Source of the DNA: Tolypothrix sp. PCC 7910
Lineage (GTDB): Bacteria; Cyanobacteriota; Cyanobacteriia; Cyanobacteriales; Nostocaceae
NCBI RefSeq assembly: GCF_011769525.1
Contig: NZ_CP050440.1
Location: forward strand, 3,039,501 to 3,103,500
DNA length: 64,000 nucleotides
Reading direction: 5' to 3'
Positions 17,182 through 26,112 of the stretch are shown in pieces. The translations under genes were made by a program, and so were the position numbers. The notes beneath the pieces were generated by a model. That model searched no databases, was not told where the DNA came from, and worked only from the letters and a program-made list of their open reading frames with translations. Numbering within the stretch: position 1 is the stretch's first letter; the number at the start of each line of letters is the position of its first letter.

Positions 17182-18421
17182 TTAAATATTTATTAATTTG
17201 TTGTCTAAATCACATTGCTAACAATAGACATACAAATTTCATAGAAATTGCAAACTTTTGACATAAGGCTATGGGATGCTTTGATTGTTCATATATATAT
17301 GAATCATCACCAAATTTGTCTAATCTTGTAGCCGTTTTTGCACCTTCAGCCCTAGTCAAGATTTTTTTGCTCAGAGTATTATTTAGTAGATAAAATTTGC
17401 TATGGCTATTAGAACAGTGTCACCAGAGTAATGAACAACCTCTAAGAGAACAGAGAACACACAATGCTTGGTGCCAGGATAAGGGAAAAAGGAGAAATCC
17501 TAGAAAAAACATTTAACCCTTACCCTGCAAGCTTTTCCTCAAATCGAATTCAAAGTTAAAAATGCTGTAATTTTTATTGTCGAGCAAAAAGGAAGGTAGA
17601 ATTATATAAAATTTTTCTATAAATAAAATCATAGCCTGACATACCATTTGCGGGAAACGTAGTCACATAGCTATCGGCAAAAACAATTTCTTCAGAGAAT
17701 AATATAGAAATCTACATATAAAATTCATATAAATTACAAGATATTGGCATAGTATTTTGTCATACTAATATTGTCTGTTATTGAATGAGATTAACATCTC
17801 AGAGAGAGGCGTTAGCTTGAACTTAATTTCTCGCTTCAGCCTTAGCTGCTACTCACAGGCTTGTTTAAGATCAAGTGATTTGAGGCTTCTATGCAGCAGA
17901 CTTTAGCAAGAAACAGTTACAGCTAATCTTGAAGTTTGATAGCAGATATATATTAATTTTTGATTTTCCCGTAACTACACACTATACCATTTAGACCTGG
18001 TGCCTATGGCAGCGGGTTTTTTTGTATTCTTGATTGAGCAATTACCGCAGATTGCAACTTTGCCATACTAATTAAACAATGATTGCGACAGATAGATTGA
18101 CAGAAGTCTCAACCAGAAGGCAATTCTTATGTTGCTAAATTTTGCTGAATTGTTATTAAACATGAAGATACATATTGCTGAATTTTATATTTCAAGAATC
18201 CGCCATAATTAATGAGATTTTTTTATGTCTATGTAAAAGTCAACACAACATAATAAATTATGCCATAAGCAAATTGTGAGAAACTGGTAAAGCCATAATG
18301 CAAATAAGTTTTATTTATCAAACAAATTACATCAAAAATTCATAGGAATAACAAGACAAAGTCATATACCTTTGAGATAGTTAAATTGTTCAAGTTTAAA
18401 TCAAGGAAATCTCCAACTACC
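17182..18421. other. long intergenic region, 1.24 kb, possible small RNA
   Basis: No ORF longer than about 30 codons looks coding. The region contains an orphan rho-independent terminator at 17996-18023 that is more than 800 bp from the upstream gene stop. It also contains a GC-richer stretch at about 17800-17940 within otherwise AT-rich sequence. This suggests an untranslated RNA on the plus strand ending near 18023. The last 400 bp should carry the promoter and leader of the small secreted protein gene. Confidence 0.45.
17996..18023 (+). terminator. orphan rho-independent terminator
   Basis: CCTGGTGCC and GGCAGCGGG form a nine-position stem with one G-G mismatch and one G-T pair around a TAT loop. 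Seven T residues follow directly. No protein gene lies within 800 bp upstream on this strand, so it probably ends a non-coding RNA. Confidence 0.65.
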
Positions 18422-18631
18422 ATGAATAAATTCGCTAAAGTTGTATTGTTTGCTTTAGTAATTGCTACCCCTGTAGCTATTGCTGCGCCAAGTTTCCAAG
18501 CTGAAGCTGCCACTCAAAACACCACTCATCATCTGGTAACTTCTAAAACTAAAAGTGGCAAATCTTTGAAGCATAAACACCTAAAACATCATCTAAAGAA
18601 ACATACAAACGCAAAAGTTAACAAAAAGTAA
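18422..18631 (+). CDS. small secreted His/Lys-rich protein, 69 aa
   Basis: The ATG at 18422 is chosen over an upstream TTG because it starts a clean signal peptide: MNKFAK, a hydrophobic core over residues 7-20, and cleavage after AEA near residue 28. It is preceded by AAGGAAA. The mature peptide is about 41 residues, with many Lys and His and almost no acidic residues. The C-terminal part reads KHKHLKHHLKKH. Metal binding, nucleic-acid or polyanion binding, or antimicrobial activity are all possible. None is shown. It has its own strong terminator at 18749-18785. Confidence 0.7.
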   Translation: MNKFAKVVLFALVIATPVAIAAPSFQAEAATQNTTHHLVTSKTKSGKSLKHKHLKHHLKKHTNAKVNKK

Positions 18632-18748
18632 TACTTTACTTTTTTCAAAGAGTTAATTTCAGAAATATTGGGTAATTGTTCCAATATTTATAGTTGCTTT
18701 GTGTCCAATTTTTTCTTTATTTATCTTCGCTCAAAATTCAGAATATTA

Positions 18749-18785
18749 AACCTCGCTACCGCGTTCGTCATTAGCGAGGTTTTTT
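18749..18785 (+). terminator. rho-independent terminator of the small secreted protein gene
   Basis: AACCTCGCTA and TAGCGAGGTT form a perfect ten-base stem around a 13-base loop, followed by a T-run. It ends the transcript 117 bp after the stop codon. Confidence 0.9.
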
Positions 18786-18915
18786 CTTGTTTAAACAGAT
18801 TCATGAAGAAGGAGAAGGGGAAAGAGGGAAAGGGTTAAAGGGGCAGGGAGCAGGGGGAGAATTATCTGTAGCCGTGATTTAGAGAAATGGTATTAATCCA
18901 AAATCTAAAATCCGT

Positions 18916-18987
18916 CTTCTCCCAAAGGGAGAGGCTACGCCAAGAAAAGTTTGCTACGGAGGGAAACCCTTCTTGCAACTCTCCGCA
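18916..18987. repeat. dispersed repeat candidate with CTCCC/GGGAG hairpin
   Basis: TCTCCCAAAGGGAGA forms a tight hairpin, followed by GGCTACGCC and a second G/C-rich stretch with GGAGGGAAACCC. This type of block recurs, from memory, in intergenic DNA of Nostoc-type genomes. It precedes the UbiH-type gene. Confidence 0.4.
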
Positions 18988-19067
18988 AAATCCAAAATGG
19001 TATAACTTGCTCTAGACCACGCGATCGCGTAAGAATAATAGTTAAGATGCTGTAATTTGTCTTAACA

Positions 19068-20312
19068 ATGCCGCAAACTCTCACCCCTCCCCAAATATCC
19101 ACAGACAAACGGGGATACGACTATGATTTGGTAATTGTAGGCGGCGGGATTATTGGATTAACCCTAGCCTCTGCTTTAAAAGATTCTGGCTTGAGTATAC
19201 TGCTGGTGGAAGCGAAAGTAGCCTCAGCCGCAGTTGCCAAAGGGCAAGCCTATGCAATCCATATGCTTTCGGCGCTGATTTACCAAGGAATTGGGATTTG
19301 GGACAAAATTTTGCCTCAAATCGCTAAATATCAGCGTGTACGCCTATCTGATGCTGATTTCCCAGAAGTAGTGGAATTTGAAACAGCAGATTTAGGCAAG
19401 CCAGAGTTGGGTTATGTAGCAGAACACCAAGCGCTGTTGTACCCGTTGCAGGAATTTGTCCGCGATTGTGCGAATGTGACTTATATATGTCCAGCAGAGG
19501 TACTAAGAACAGAGTACCAAAAGGACATAGTAGCTATAGAGATTAAAGTAGCTGAAGAAATCCGCACAGTTCGCAGTAAATTAGTGGTAGCCGCAGATGG
19601 ATCGCGATCGCCAATTCGCCAAGCCGCGAACATTAAAACTCATGGTTGGAAATATTGGCAATCTTGTATCGTCGCCTTTGTCCAACCAGAAAAACCTCAC
19701 AATAATACCGCTTACGAGAAATTCTGGACTAGCGGGCCATTTGCAATTTTACCTTTACCGGGGAACCGTTGCCGCATTGTGTGGACTGCTCCCCACGCCG
19801 AAGCCAAAGCTTTATGTGAGTTAGATGACGAGCAATTTTTAGCAGAACTCAGTCGTCGCTTTGGTAATCAGATGGGTAAATTGAAACTATTAGGCGATCG
19901 CTTTATTTTTCCAGTGCAACTCATGCAAAGCGATCGCTATGTCTTACCCCGATTGGCTTTAGTTGGTGACGCGGCCCACAATTGCCATCCTGTAGGCGGA
20001 CAAGGTTTAAATCTCGGGATTCGCGATGTCGCCGCCTTAGCCCAAGTCATCCAAAAAGCCAACGCCTCTGGCGAAGATATTGGCAAAATTCAAGTACTCA
20101 AACGCTACGAACGCTGGCGACAACGAGAAAACCTGACAATTCTAGGTTTCACCGATTTATTAGATCGGATGTTTTCTAACAACTTCCTCCCGGTTTTATT
20201 AGTGCGTCGTCTAGGCTTATGGATTATGCGCCGACTACCAATCCTCAAAATCAACGTTCTCAAGTTGATGATTGGCTTAAAAGGGCGAACTCCAGAATTG
20301 GCGAAAAGGTGA
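19068..20312 (+). CDS. FAD-dependent hydroxylase, UbiH/VisC/COQ6 family
   Basis: The 414-residue protein has the three flavin-monooxygenase signatures: the dinucleotide-binding motif VIVGGGIIGLTLASAL near residue 22, the middle motif VVAADGSRSPIR near 180, and GDAAHNCHPVGGQGLNLG near 300. Family members hydroxylate aromatic rings, for example in ubiquinone synthesis. Cyanobacteria make plastoquinone, tocopherol and phylloquinone instead, so the true substrate here is unknown. The protein is soluble or peripherally membrane-bound. It is a single-gene unit. Confidence 0.9.
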   Translation: MPQTLTPPQISTDKRGYDYDLVIVGGGIIGLTLASALKDSGLSILLVEAKVASAAVAKGQAYAIHMLSALIYQGIGIWDKILPQIAKYQRVRLSDADFPEVVEFETADLGKPELGYVAEHQALLYPLQEFVRDCANVTYICPAEVLRTEYQKDIVAIEIKVAEEIRTVRSKLVVAADGSRSPIRQAANIKTHGWKYWQSCIVAFVQPEKPHNNTAYEKFWTSGPFAILPLPGNRCRIVWTAPHAEAKALCELDDEQFLAELSRRFGNQMGKLKLLGDRFIFPVQLMQSDRYVLPRLALVGDAAHNCHPVGGQGLNLGIRDVAALAQVIQKANASGEDIGKIQVLKRYERWRQRENLTILGFTDLLDRMFSNNFLPVLLVRRLGLWIMRRLPILKINVLKLMIGLKGRTPELAKR

Positions 20313-20318
20313 AATTTG

Positions 20319-20377
20319 TATGGGGCATGGGGCATGGGGCATTGGGCATTGGTAATGGGTAATGGGTAATTGGTAAT
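20319..20377. repeat. heptamer tandem repeats (GGGGCAT and GGTAATG types)
   Basis: Consecutive TGGGGCA units turn into GGTAATG units, showing two STRR types fused in one spacer between convergent genes. Confidence 0.75.
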
Positions 20378-20440
20378 AAAATTCTTTTATTCTTTCTCCC
20401 CTGCACCCTGCACCCTGCCCCCCTACCTTTTCGCAATCCC

Positions 20441-23400
20441 TCAACAACTCCTCCACTCATTCCGCCCTACAGCTTGAGCAATTATGGCTGCTAAGTCTGA
20501 TGGGTTGATGGGCTTGGTAATGTGGGTTTGAAAGCCGGCGGAAAGGGCTTGTTGCTGGTTAATTTCGCCTGCATAGGCAGTAAGTGCGATCGCAGGAATT
20601 TGTCTGCCTATTTCTGATGGCATGGATCTGAGTTGGCGAATCAGCATATAACCATCCATGTCTGGCATTCCGATGTCGCTTAATAAAACATGAGGCTGAA
20701 AGTGGGTTAAAGCCTGTAACGCTTCCAAAGCCGATCGCGCTTGCATGACTTCTGCTCCCGATTCTTCCAGAATGAAGCTAATTAATTCTCGAGTATCGAC
20801 TTCATCATCAACCACGAGAACTTTTACACCAGTCAAGTCTGGCGAGAAGTTGATTGCTGGATCGCTGCAATTGCTGGCTAAATTTAGCTGGATGATTGGC
20901 AGGGTGACGGTAAAGGTAGCCCCTTGCCCTTCTCCGGCACTTTCGGCTTTGACTGTCCCTCCATGTAACTCTACTAAGTGACGGACAATGGCTAACCCTA
21001 ACCCTAAGCCGCCAAATTTCCGGGTACTGGTGCCATCGGCTTGGCGGAAGTAGTCAAATACATAGGGTAAAAATTCTGGGCTAATGCCTTTACCTGTATC
21101 TCGCACCTGTAATTGCACTTGGGAAGCTTGGTATTCTACAGAAATTTCTATCTGTCCATGTTTTGGGGTGAACTTGACTGCGTTAGATACTAAATTCCAG
21201 ACGACTTGTTGTAAGCGCGCCGAATCACCAACAACAGGAGCCATATTTGGTTGCACTGACACCTGTAGCTGAATGCATTTGGCTTCGGCTGCTAGTCGCA
21301 CAGTTTCAATCGCAGCGTTAATGGTTGCTGCTAAATCAACTTGAGTAATATTCAGACTCAGCTTGCCTTGGAGAATGCGAGAAACATCGAGTAAATCTTC
21401 TATCAGTTCAGTTTGCAGCTTGGCATTGCGCTCAATAGTTTCTAGAGCACGGGCTGTAGTTGCTTCATCATACTTTTGAGTTCGCAATAACTGCGACCAT
21501 CCCAAGATAGGGTTGAGTGGTGTACGTAGTTCGTGGGAGAGGACTGCTAAAAATTCATCCTTGACGCGGTTAGCTTGAATTAATTGCTCTGTTTGCTGCT
21601 GTAATGAAGCCATCAGTTCGGCACGTTCCAGCGCGATCGCAATCTGGTCGGAAGTGGCTTGCAGTAGTGCTATTTCTTCTGGGGTAAACTGAGTGCGAGT
21701 GCTGCTGCCAAAAGATAGTACACCGAGTAACTTACCGCGAGCAATTAACGGCTGCGCTGCATAAGCTGTGATATTCAGATTGCAGAGAATACGAGTATTA
21801 GGATGGGTGGAATGCTGCACATTATTGACAATAATTTGCCGACGCGTGTGGGCTGCTAATCCACAAACTGCTTCCCCAAATTCCAGCGATTCAATTGATG
21901 ACGCTATTTGCTCATCAATCCCACTCCAAGACTTCAACCGTAGTTTTTGCCGATTGTCTTGGGTATCAATTAAATAGTTGAAGTAAAACTGTAAATCCAT
22001 CTGTGCTGAGAGTTTGGCGAATAAATCGTTCATCAACTCCAGAGGATGTTCGGTGGAGAGCAAATCGCTAGCTGTTTCTGAGAGTAGCTTTAGGCGATCG
22101 CTATGCTTTTGTAGTGCTTGTTCTGCTTTCTCCCGTTCTCGTAGCGCCTGTTCTCGTTCGGTAATATCCACTGCGACTCCTCCCACTAAACGTTGCCCAG
22201 AGGGATCGGCAATGGGAAATTTATATACTAAAAAGTCGCCAGTTGTACCATCTGGTAAGGGAGCTAACTCAATCGCTTCTACTACTTGATTTGTCTTGAC
22301 TACCTTTTGAATATTTTCGAGAAATTTCTCTGCGATTTCTGTCGGGTAGAGGTCGAAAATACTTTTACCAATCGCATCATTCGTCAATAATTTGAATGTG
22401 CTAGTGTACGTAGGGCTTAAGTAAACTATATTTCCTATTTTATCAGTAATCCAAGCGGCAGCTGGGCTGTTATCCATAAACGCTTGAAATCTTGCTTCAC
22501 TTTGATATAGCGCCCTTTCAGTTTGTTTACGACTACTAATATCCAAAATAAAAGCTACTGACTGTTGGCGTGATTCTCGTAGTAAAGAATACCCCACAAC
22601 CACTGGTACTCGGGAACCATCTTTACGAATAAATTCTTTCTCATAGGGAGTACAAGCTCCCTTGACATTAGCTTCAGCAATTCCTAATTCATCGTGGTCA
22701 AAGTACTCTGGTGGTGTAATATCAACCCAGCGCAGTTGTCCGGTTTGCAAATCGGCACGACTATAACCAATAATTCTTAAAAACTCATCATTGGCTTCTC
22801 GAATGGTACCGTTTTCATCGCCAAAAATAATTCCCACTAAATTCGCTTCAAAAAAACTCCGCAGCCGTTCTTCGCTAGCGCGTACCGCCGCTTCTGCTTG
22901 TCTGTGAGCGGTGATATCCATCATCGTCACTAAAACGCTGTCAAATTCGGCAGTTGGTGGTGGAAAGGTAATTGTAAATAAGAGATTTAGTAGCTTTCCT
23001 TGAAGAGTTTTAACTATTGTTTCTGATTCAAAGTAGCTTTGCCCAGCAACTAATACTAAAAGTTCTTGGACAAATACTTCTGCTGTTTCTGGAAGAAATA
23101 TTCGTTTCAGGGAACCTAACAGTTGATTTTTGTCTTCAGCGCCAAACATTTGCAATGCGGCGTTATTGGCATTAACAATTTTCACTGTGCCAATTAACTG
23201 TTCTACAACATCAGGATGTTCAACAAAGAAGGTAGAAAAATCTTCAATACCTTGAGCTTTTAAATTATCTAATGCTGTTTTGACGAGGGAAAAATCTTCT
23301 TCAAAAATTCCTACACCTGCGGCTTCAAAAATATAACGGTATTTCCGTTCTTGGATTTTGAGTGCTGCTTCTGCTTGCTGACGTTTGTGTAGCGCGGCTT

Positions 23401-24991
23401 GCTGGAGGCTAATATCTGTGGTGCTACCTACTATACGTTTTGGTTGCCCATCAGCTCCCCACTCTACGACTATTCCTTGATCTAGTACATTGATATATTC
23501 GTTATCTTGCTTACGAACTCGATACTCCACAGCAAAACGTTCTTGATGCTTTGCCCAACCTGCTGCTGCTTCTGTTAGCACAGAGGCTAAATCTTCGGGA
23601 TGCACCAGTTCACGCCACCATTCACCGGTGGGTTGAGTATCGGCTAGCTGATAGCCCAAAATTCGGGTTAAGCCTTCAGTTCGCTCTACAGTATCATTTG
23701 TCACATCCCAGTCATAAATTAAACAATTAACAGCCTTAGCTGCTAACTCAAAACGCTCATTTGCCTGTCTCAAACTGACTTCACTCTCGCGCAAGGCTTG
23801 CTCAACTTCCTTGATACGAGTGATATCAATAGCGGTCATCCCAACTCCCAAGACATAGCCATCAGCTAAACAAACTGGGTAGTAATTCACTAAAGTGTGT
23901 TGCCAGCAGCCTGATAAATTGCTTTCCTGACGAATTTCCTGATTTAATACAGGTTCTTGACTCTGAATCACCTGCTCCAAAATCGGTATGATTTGGGATG
24001 CTTTCTCAGGTAGCACTTCTGATAATGTGCGTCCGAGATGTTCGCTGACAGGAATGCCATGCATTTTTGCTAAGGCTTCATTCGCATGAACATAGCGCCA
24101 ATCGCGATCCAAAAAAGCCAAAGCGGTAGGGGAGCTAGTTAAAAAGGCATTGAGTACAGTTTCACTTTTTTGCTTTGCCCATTCTGCTTGTTGGCGATCG
24201 CGTAGCGCTACTTGCTTATCGCTAATATTGTGAAAATATGACTTTATTCCCTGCTCTGAGGGATAAACATGGATATCGTACCAGCAATCACAAGGTTGAT
24301 AATAAAATTCAAAGTGAATCGGCTCTCTTGCGGCGAGACATCGATGATATTGCTGGTAAACTTCTGTATTAACTAATACTGGGCACAACTCCCAGAGATT
24401 TTTACCCAATAATTCCTGCCGAGGCTTACCTATGACGGACTCGCCGCCACGGTTAATGTAGGTAATACACCAATTACAATCTAAGGCATAGAAAGCATCG
24501 GTCATGCTTTCTAAAATGTTGGTAACTTCCTGTTTGGAGGCTGCTAGCTCATCTATTAATTCTTGTTGGCGTAGTAAGGTAGTCTGACGCACCTGGCGCA
24601 TCTTCAAATTGACTTCAATCCTTGCCAATAATTGAGAGTCAGAAAATGGTTGGCTGAGATAATCATCAGCACCAGCAGCTAATGCAGCTGTACAAATCTC
24701 TTCCTCAGCCTGTGCTGACAACAAAAAGACAGTTAAATCTTGCGTTTGCGGATGGGAACGCAGCGATCGCATCCACTCCCATTCATTGCTTCCTGCTAGC
24801 ATCACATCCGCGATGACTAAGTCAGGAAGCGGCTGTTGTTGTTGGATTGTACTTAAGGCATCTATTTCATCTACTACCTGCACCTCATACCGTTGGCTTA
24901 ACAGCTGCTGCAAGCGATCGCGCATTTCTGTATCGTTGTCAGCCAAGAAAATTTTGGCGGCAGGGGTATTTACCTTTGCTTCCCAAGTCAC
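20441..24991 (-). CDS. multidomain hybrid sensor histidine kinase
   Basis: This 1516-residue protein has, in order: a receiver domain (about 12-128, phospho-acceptor Asp62), roughly six PAS domains (about 150-940, several with PAC-type ends), a GAF domain (about 955-1115), a HisKA domain with His1153 in SHELRTPLNP, a HATPase domain with GLGLAIVRHLVELHGG, and a second receiver with Asp1439 in SDIGMPDMDGY. No transmembrane segment is seen, so it is likely a cytoplasmic sensor of redox, light or small ligands. Signal is presumably passed through both receivers. No separate response regulator is adjacent. A small ORF lies 33 bp upstream. Confidence 0.93.
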   Translation of the reverse strand: MTWEAKVNTPAAKIFLADNDTEMRDRLQQLLSQRYEVQVVDEIDALSTIQQQQPLPDLVIADVMLAGSNEWEWMRSLRSHPQTQDLTVFLLSAQAEEEICTAALAAGADDYLSQPFSDSQLLARIEVNLKMRQVRQTTLLRQQELIDELAASKQEVTNILESMTDAFYALDCNWCITYINRGGESVIGKPRQELLGKNLWELCPVLVNTEVYQQYHRCLAAREPIHFEFYYQPCDCWYDIHVYPSEQGIKSYFHNISDKQVALRDRQQAEWAKQKSETVLNAFLTSSPTALAFLDRDWRYVHANEALAKMHGIPVSEHLGRTLSEVLPEKASQIIPILEQVIQSQEPVLNQEIRQESNLSGCWQHTLVNYYPVCLADGYVLGVGMTAIDITRIKEVEQALRESEVSLRQANERFELAAKAVNCLIYDWDVTNDTVERTEGLTRILGYQLADTQPTGEWWRELVHPEDLASVLTEAAAGWAKHQERFAVEYRVRKQDNEYINVLDQGIVVEWGADGQPKRIVGSTTDISLQQAALHKRQQAEAALKIQERKYRYIFEAAGVGIFEEDFSLVKTALDNLKAQGIEDFSTFFVEHPDVVEQLIGTVKIVNANNAALQMFGAEDKNQLLGSLKRIFLPETAEVFVQELLVLVAGQSYFESETIVKTLQGKLLNLLFTITFPPPTAEFDSVLVTMMDITAHRQAEAAVRASEERLRSFFEANLVGIIFGDENGTIREANDEFLRIIGYSRADLQTGQLRWVDITPPEYFDHDELGIAEANVKGACTPYEKEFIRKDGSRVPVVVGYSLLRESRQQSVAFILDISSRKQTERALYQSEARFQAFMDNSPAAAWITDKIGNIVYLSPTYTSTFKLLTNDAIGKSIFDLYPTEIAEKFLENIQKVVKTNQVVEAIELAPLPDGTTGDFLVYKFPIADPSGQRLVGGVAVDITEREQALREREKAEQALQKHSDRLKLLSETASDLLSTEHPLELMNDLFAKLSAQMDLQFYFNYLIDTQDNRQKLRLKSWSGIDEQIASSIESLEFGEAVCGLAAHTRRQIIVNNVQHSTHPNTRILCNLNITAYAAQPLIARGKLLGVLSFGSSTRTQFTPEEIALLQATSDQIAIALERAELMASLQQQTEQLIQANRVKDEFLAVLSHELRTPLNPILGWSQLLRTQKYDEATTARALETIERNAKLQTELIEDLLDVSRILQGKLSLNITQVDLAATINAAIETVRLAAEAKCIQLQVSVQPNMAPVVGDSARLQQVVWNLVSNAVKFTPKHGQIEISVEYQASQVQLQVRDTGKGISPEFLPYVFDYFRQADGTSTRKFGGLGLGLAIVRHLVELHGGTVKAESAGEGQGATFTVTLPIIQLNLASNCSDPAINFSPDLTGVKVLVVDDEVDTRELISFILEESGAEVMQARSALEALQALTHFQPHVLLSDIGMPDMDGYMLIRQLRSMPSEIGRQIPAIALTAYAGEINQQQALSAGFQTHITKPINPSDLAAIIAQAVGRNEWRSC

Positions 24992-25024
24992 AGTCTCAGC
25001 TCCTAATTATTAAAAGTATCTGGA

Positions 25025-25213
25025 CTAGGAGTGCAGTAACTCCTCAATCTGCTTCAAAGGCAACTGTAATGGTTGTTTCCATCTCTTCTGCCGACAGCTT
25101 CCTGTTTCGAGAGCACCTCTTAATTGGGTAGTTAACTGTTCTGTGGACAGATAAATTTGCTGCCGCAGAACACAACCTAAATCTGAAAAATTCAGATGTT
25201 TTATTACAGGCAT
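25025..25213 (-). CDS. possible small protein upstream of the hybrid kinase, 62 aa
   Basis: I do not recognise it. It is soluble, with two Cys residues, a Gln/Lys/Arg-rich centre and a C-terminal amphipathic stretch (LPLKQIEELL). It ends 33 bp before the kinase start on the same strand, so the two may be co-transcribed. The Shine-Dalgarno sequence is weak (only AAG near the ATG). Its composition looks protein-like, but chance cannot be excluded. Confidence 0.4.
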   Translation of the reverse strand: MPVIKHLNFSDLGCVLRQQIYLSTEQLTTQLRGALETGSCRQKRWKQPLQLPLKQIEELLHS

Positions 25214-25962
25214 CTTATGTTTTTTATGTTTATATATAGATTGAAGATTAAAACAAATCTTGTGTTCTTGGTCTCTTACCTAAGAAATATTTTAATGATT
25301 AATATAATTCTTAATTATGTATATTCCCGATGACAGAAGGGACTGGAGGCTTATTGCTGAGTCAAAGCTATGAGTATTTATGGAGATTATTTTGATAATT
25401 ATTAAGATTAGTTTTATCTCTAATCTTAACTATTGTTTAATAATTTAATAAAGTTGTATATCTATCAATTTACCAGCATTTTATAGATAATTATTCCTAA
25501 AATTAATGGGATAAATTTGATTAAATCTGCATTAATTAATTACTATCAAAATTGTAAAAGCAAATAATTTACCAAAATCTGGAATTATTTTTGTTAAAAA
25601 TAATAACAATTTATTTTTAAATATAAACTGGCAATTTTACTCAAAAATTGTTTTCCAGCCAGGGGAATTTTATCAATCAAAAGATGGTCAATAGCTATTA
25701 TCTATTAAATTGGCTAAAATTTCTGATTGCGTAAGTCATGGTGTCTACTCTATTGTGAATACAACATTAATCAAAAGTTTGAGACTTAATTTATCAAATA
25801 GGCTCCAGGCAAAAAGAATCGCCCACTACCAGCAAATTGAGAGCGAACAAAGAATAAAACTTAACTTTTATTAAGTGTATTTAATTGCGAAATTTCTGAT
25901 TAAAATAGCCTATCCTATTACTGAAAGATAGATTTGATGGGATCGCTGAGGGGATAAAACTC
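25214..25962. other. divergent intergenic region, 749 bp
   Basis: Very AT-rich, between divergent transcription units. It includes a perfect nine-base inverted repeat at 25403-25428 (TAAGATTAG ... CTAATCTTA), which could be an operator or a transcript end. No gene was seen. Confidence 0.4.
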
Positions 25963-26112
25963 ATGGCAATCCGGGATCAACCTATCATTAACAGGCTTTA
26001 CAGCTTTGTGCATCAGATTAAAAGCAAAAATGGAAAAGTGGCAACACTTACCGCTAGTAATGTTAAAGTTTCAAAGACTTCATCTGAAAATTTCAGCGAG
26101 TATTCATGCTGA
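25963..26112 (+). CDS. candidate 49-aa ORF overlapping the transglycosylase start
   Basis: The ATG at 25963 is preceded by GAGGGG with about nine bases spacing, a better ribosome site than most genes in the window have. The frame encodes 49 residues, basic and without a membrane segment, and stops at 26110-26112. It overlaps the ATG of the lytic transglycosylase (26106) by seven bases. That overlap is the classic layout for translational coupling, so it may act as a leader peptide or coupled small gene. No homologue is known to me. Confidence 0.4.
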   Translation: MAIRDQPIINRLYSFVHQIKSKNGKVATLTASNVKVSKTSSENFSEYSC

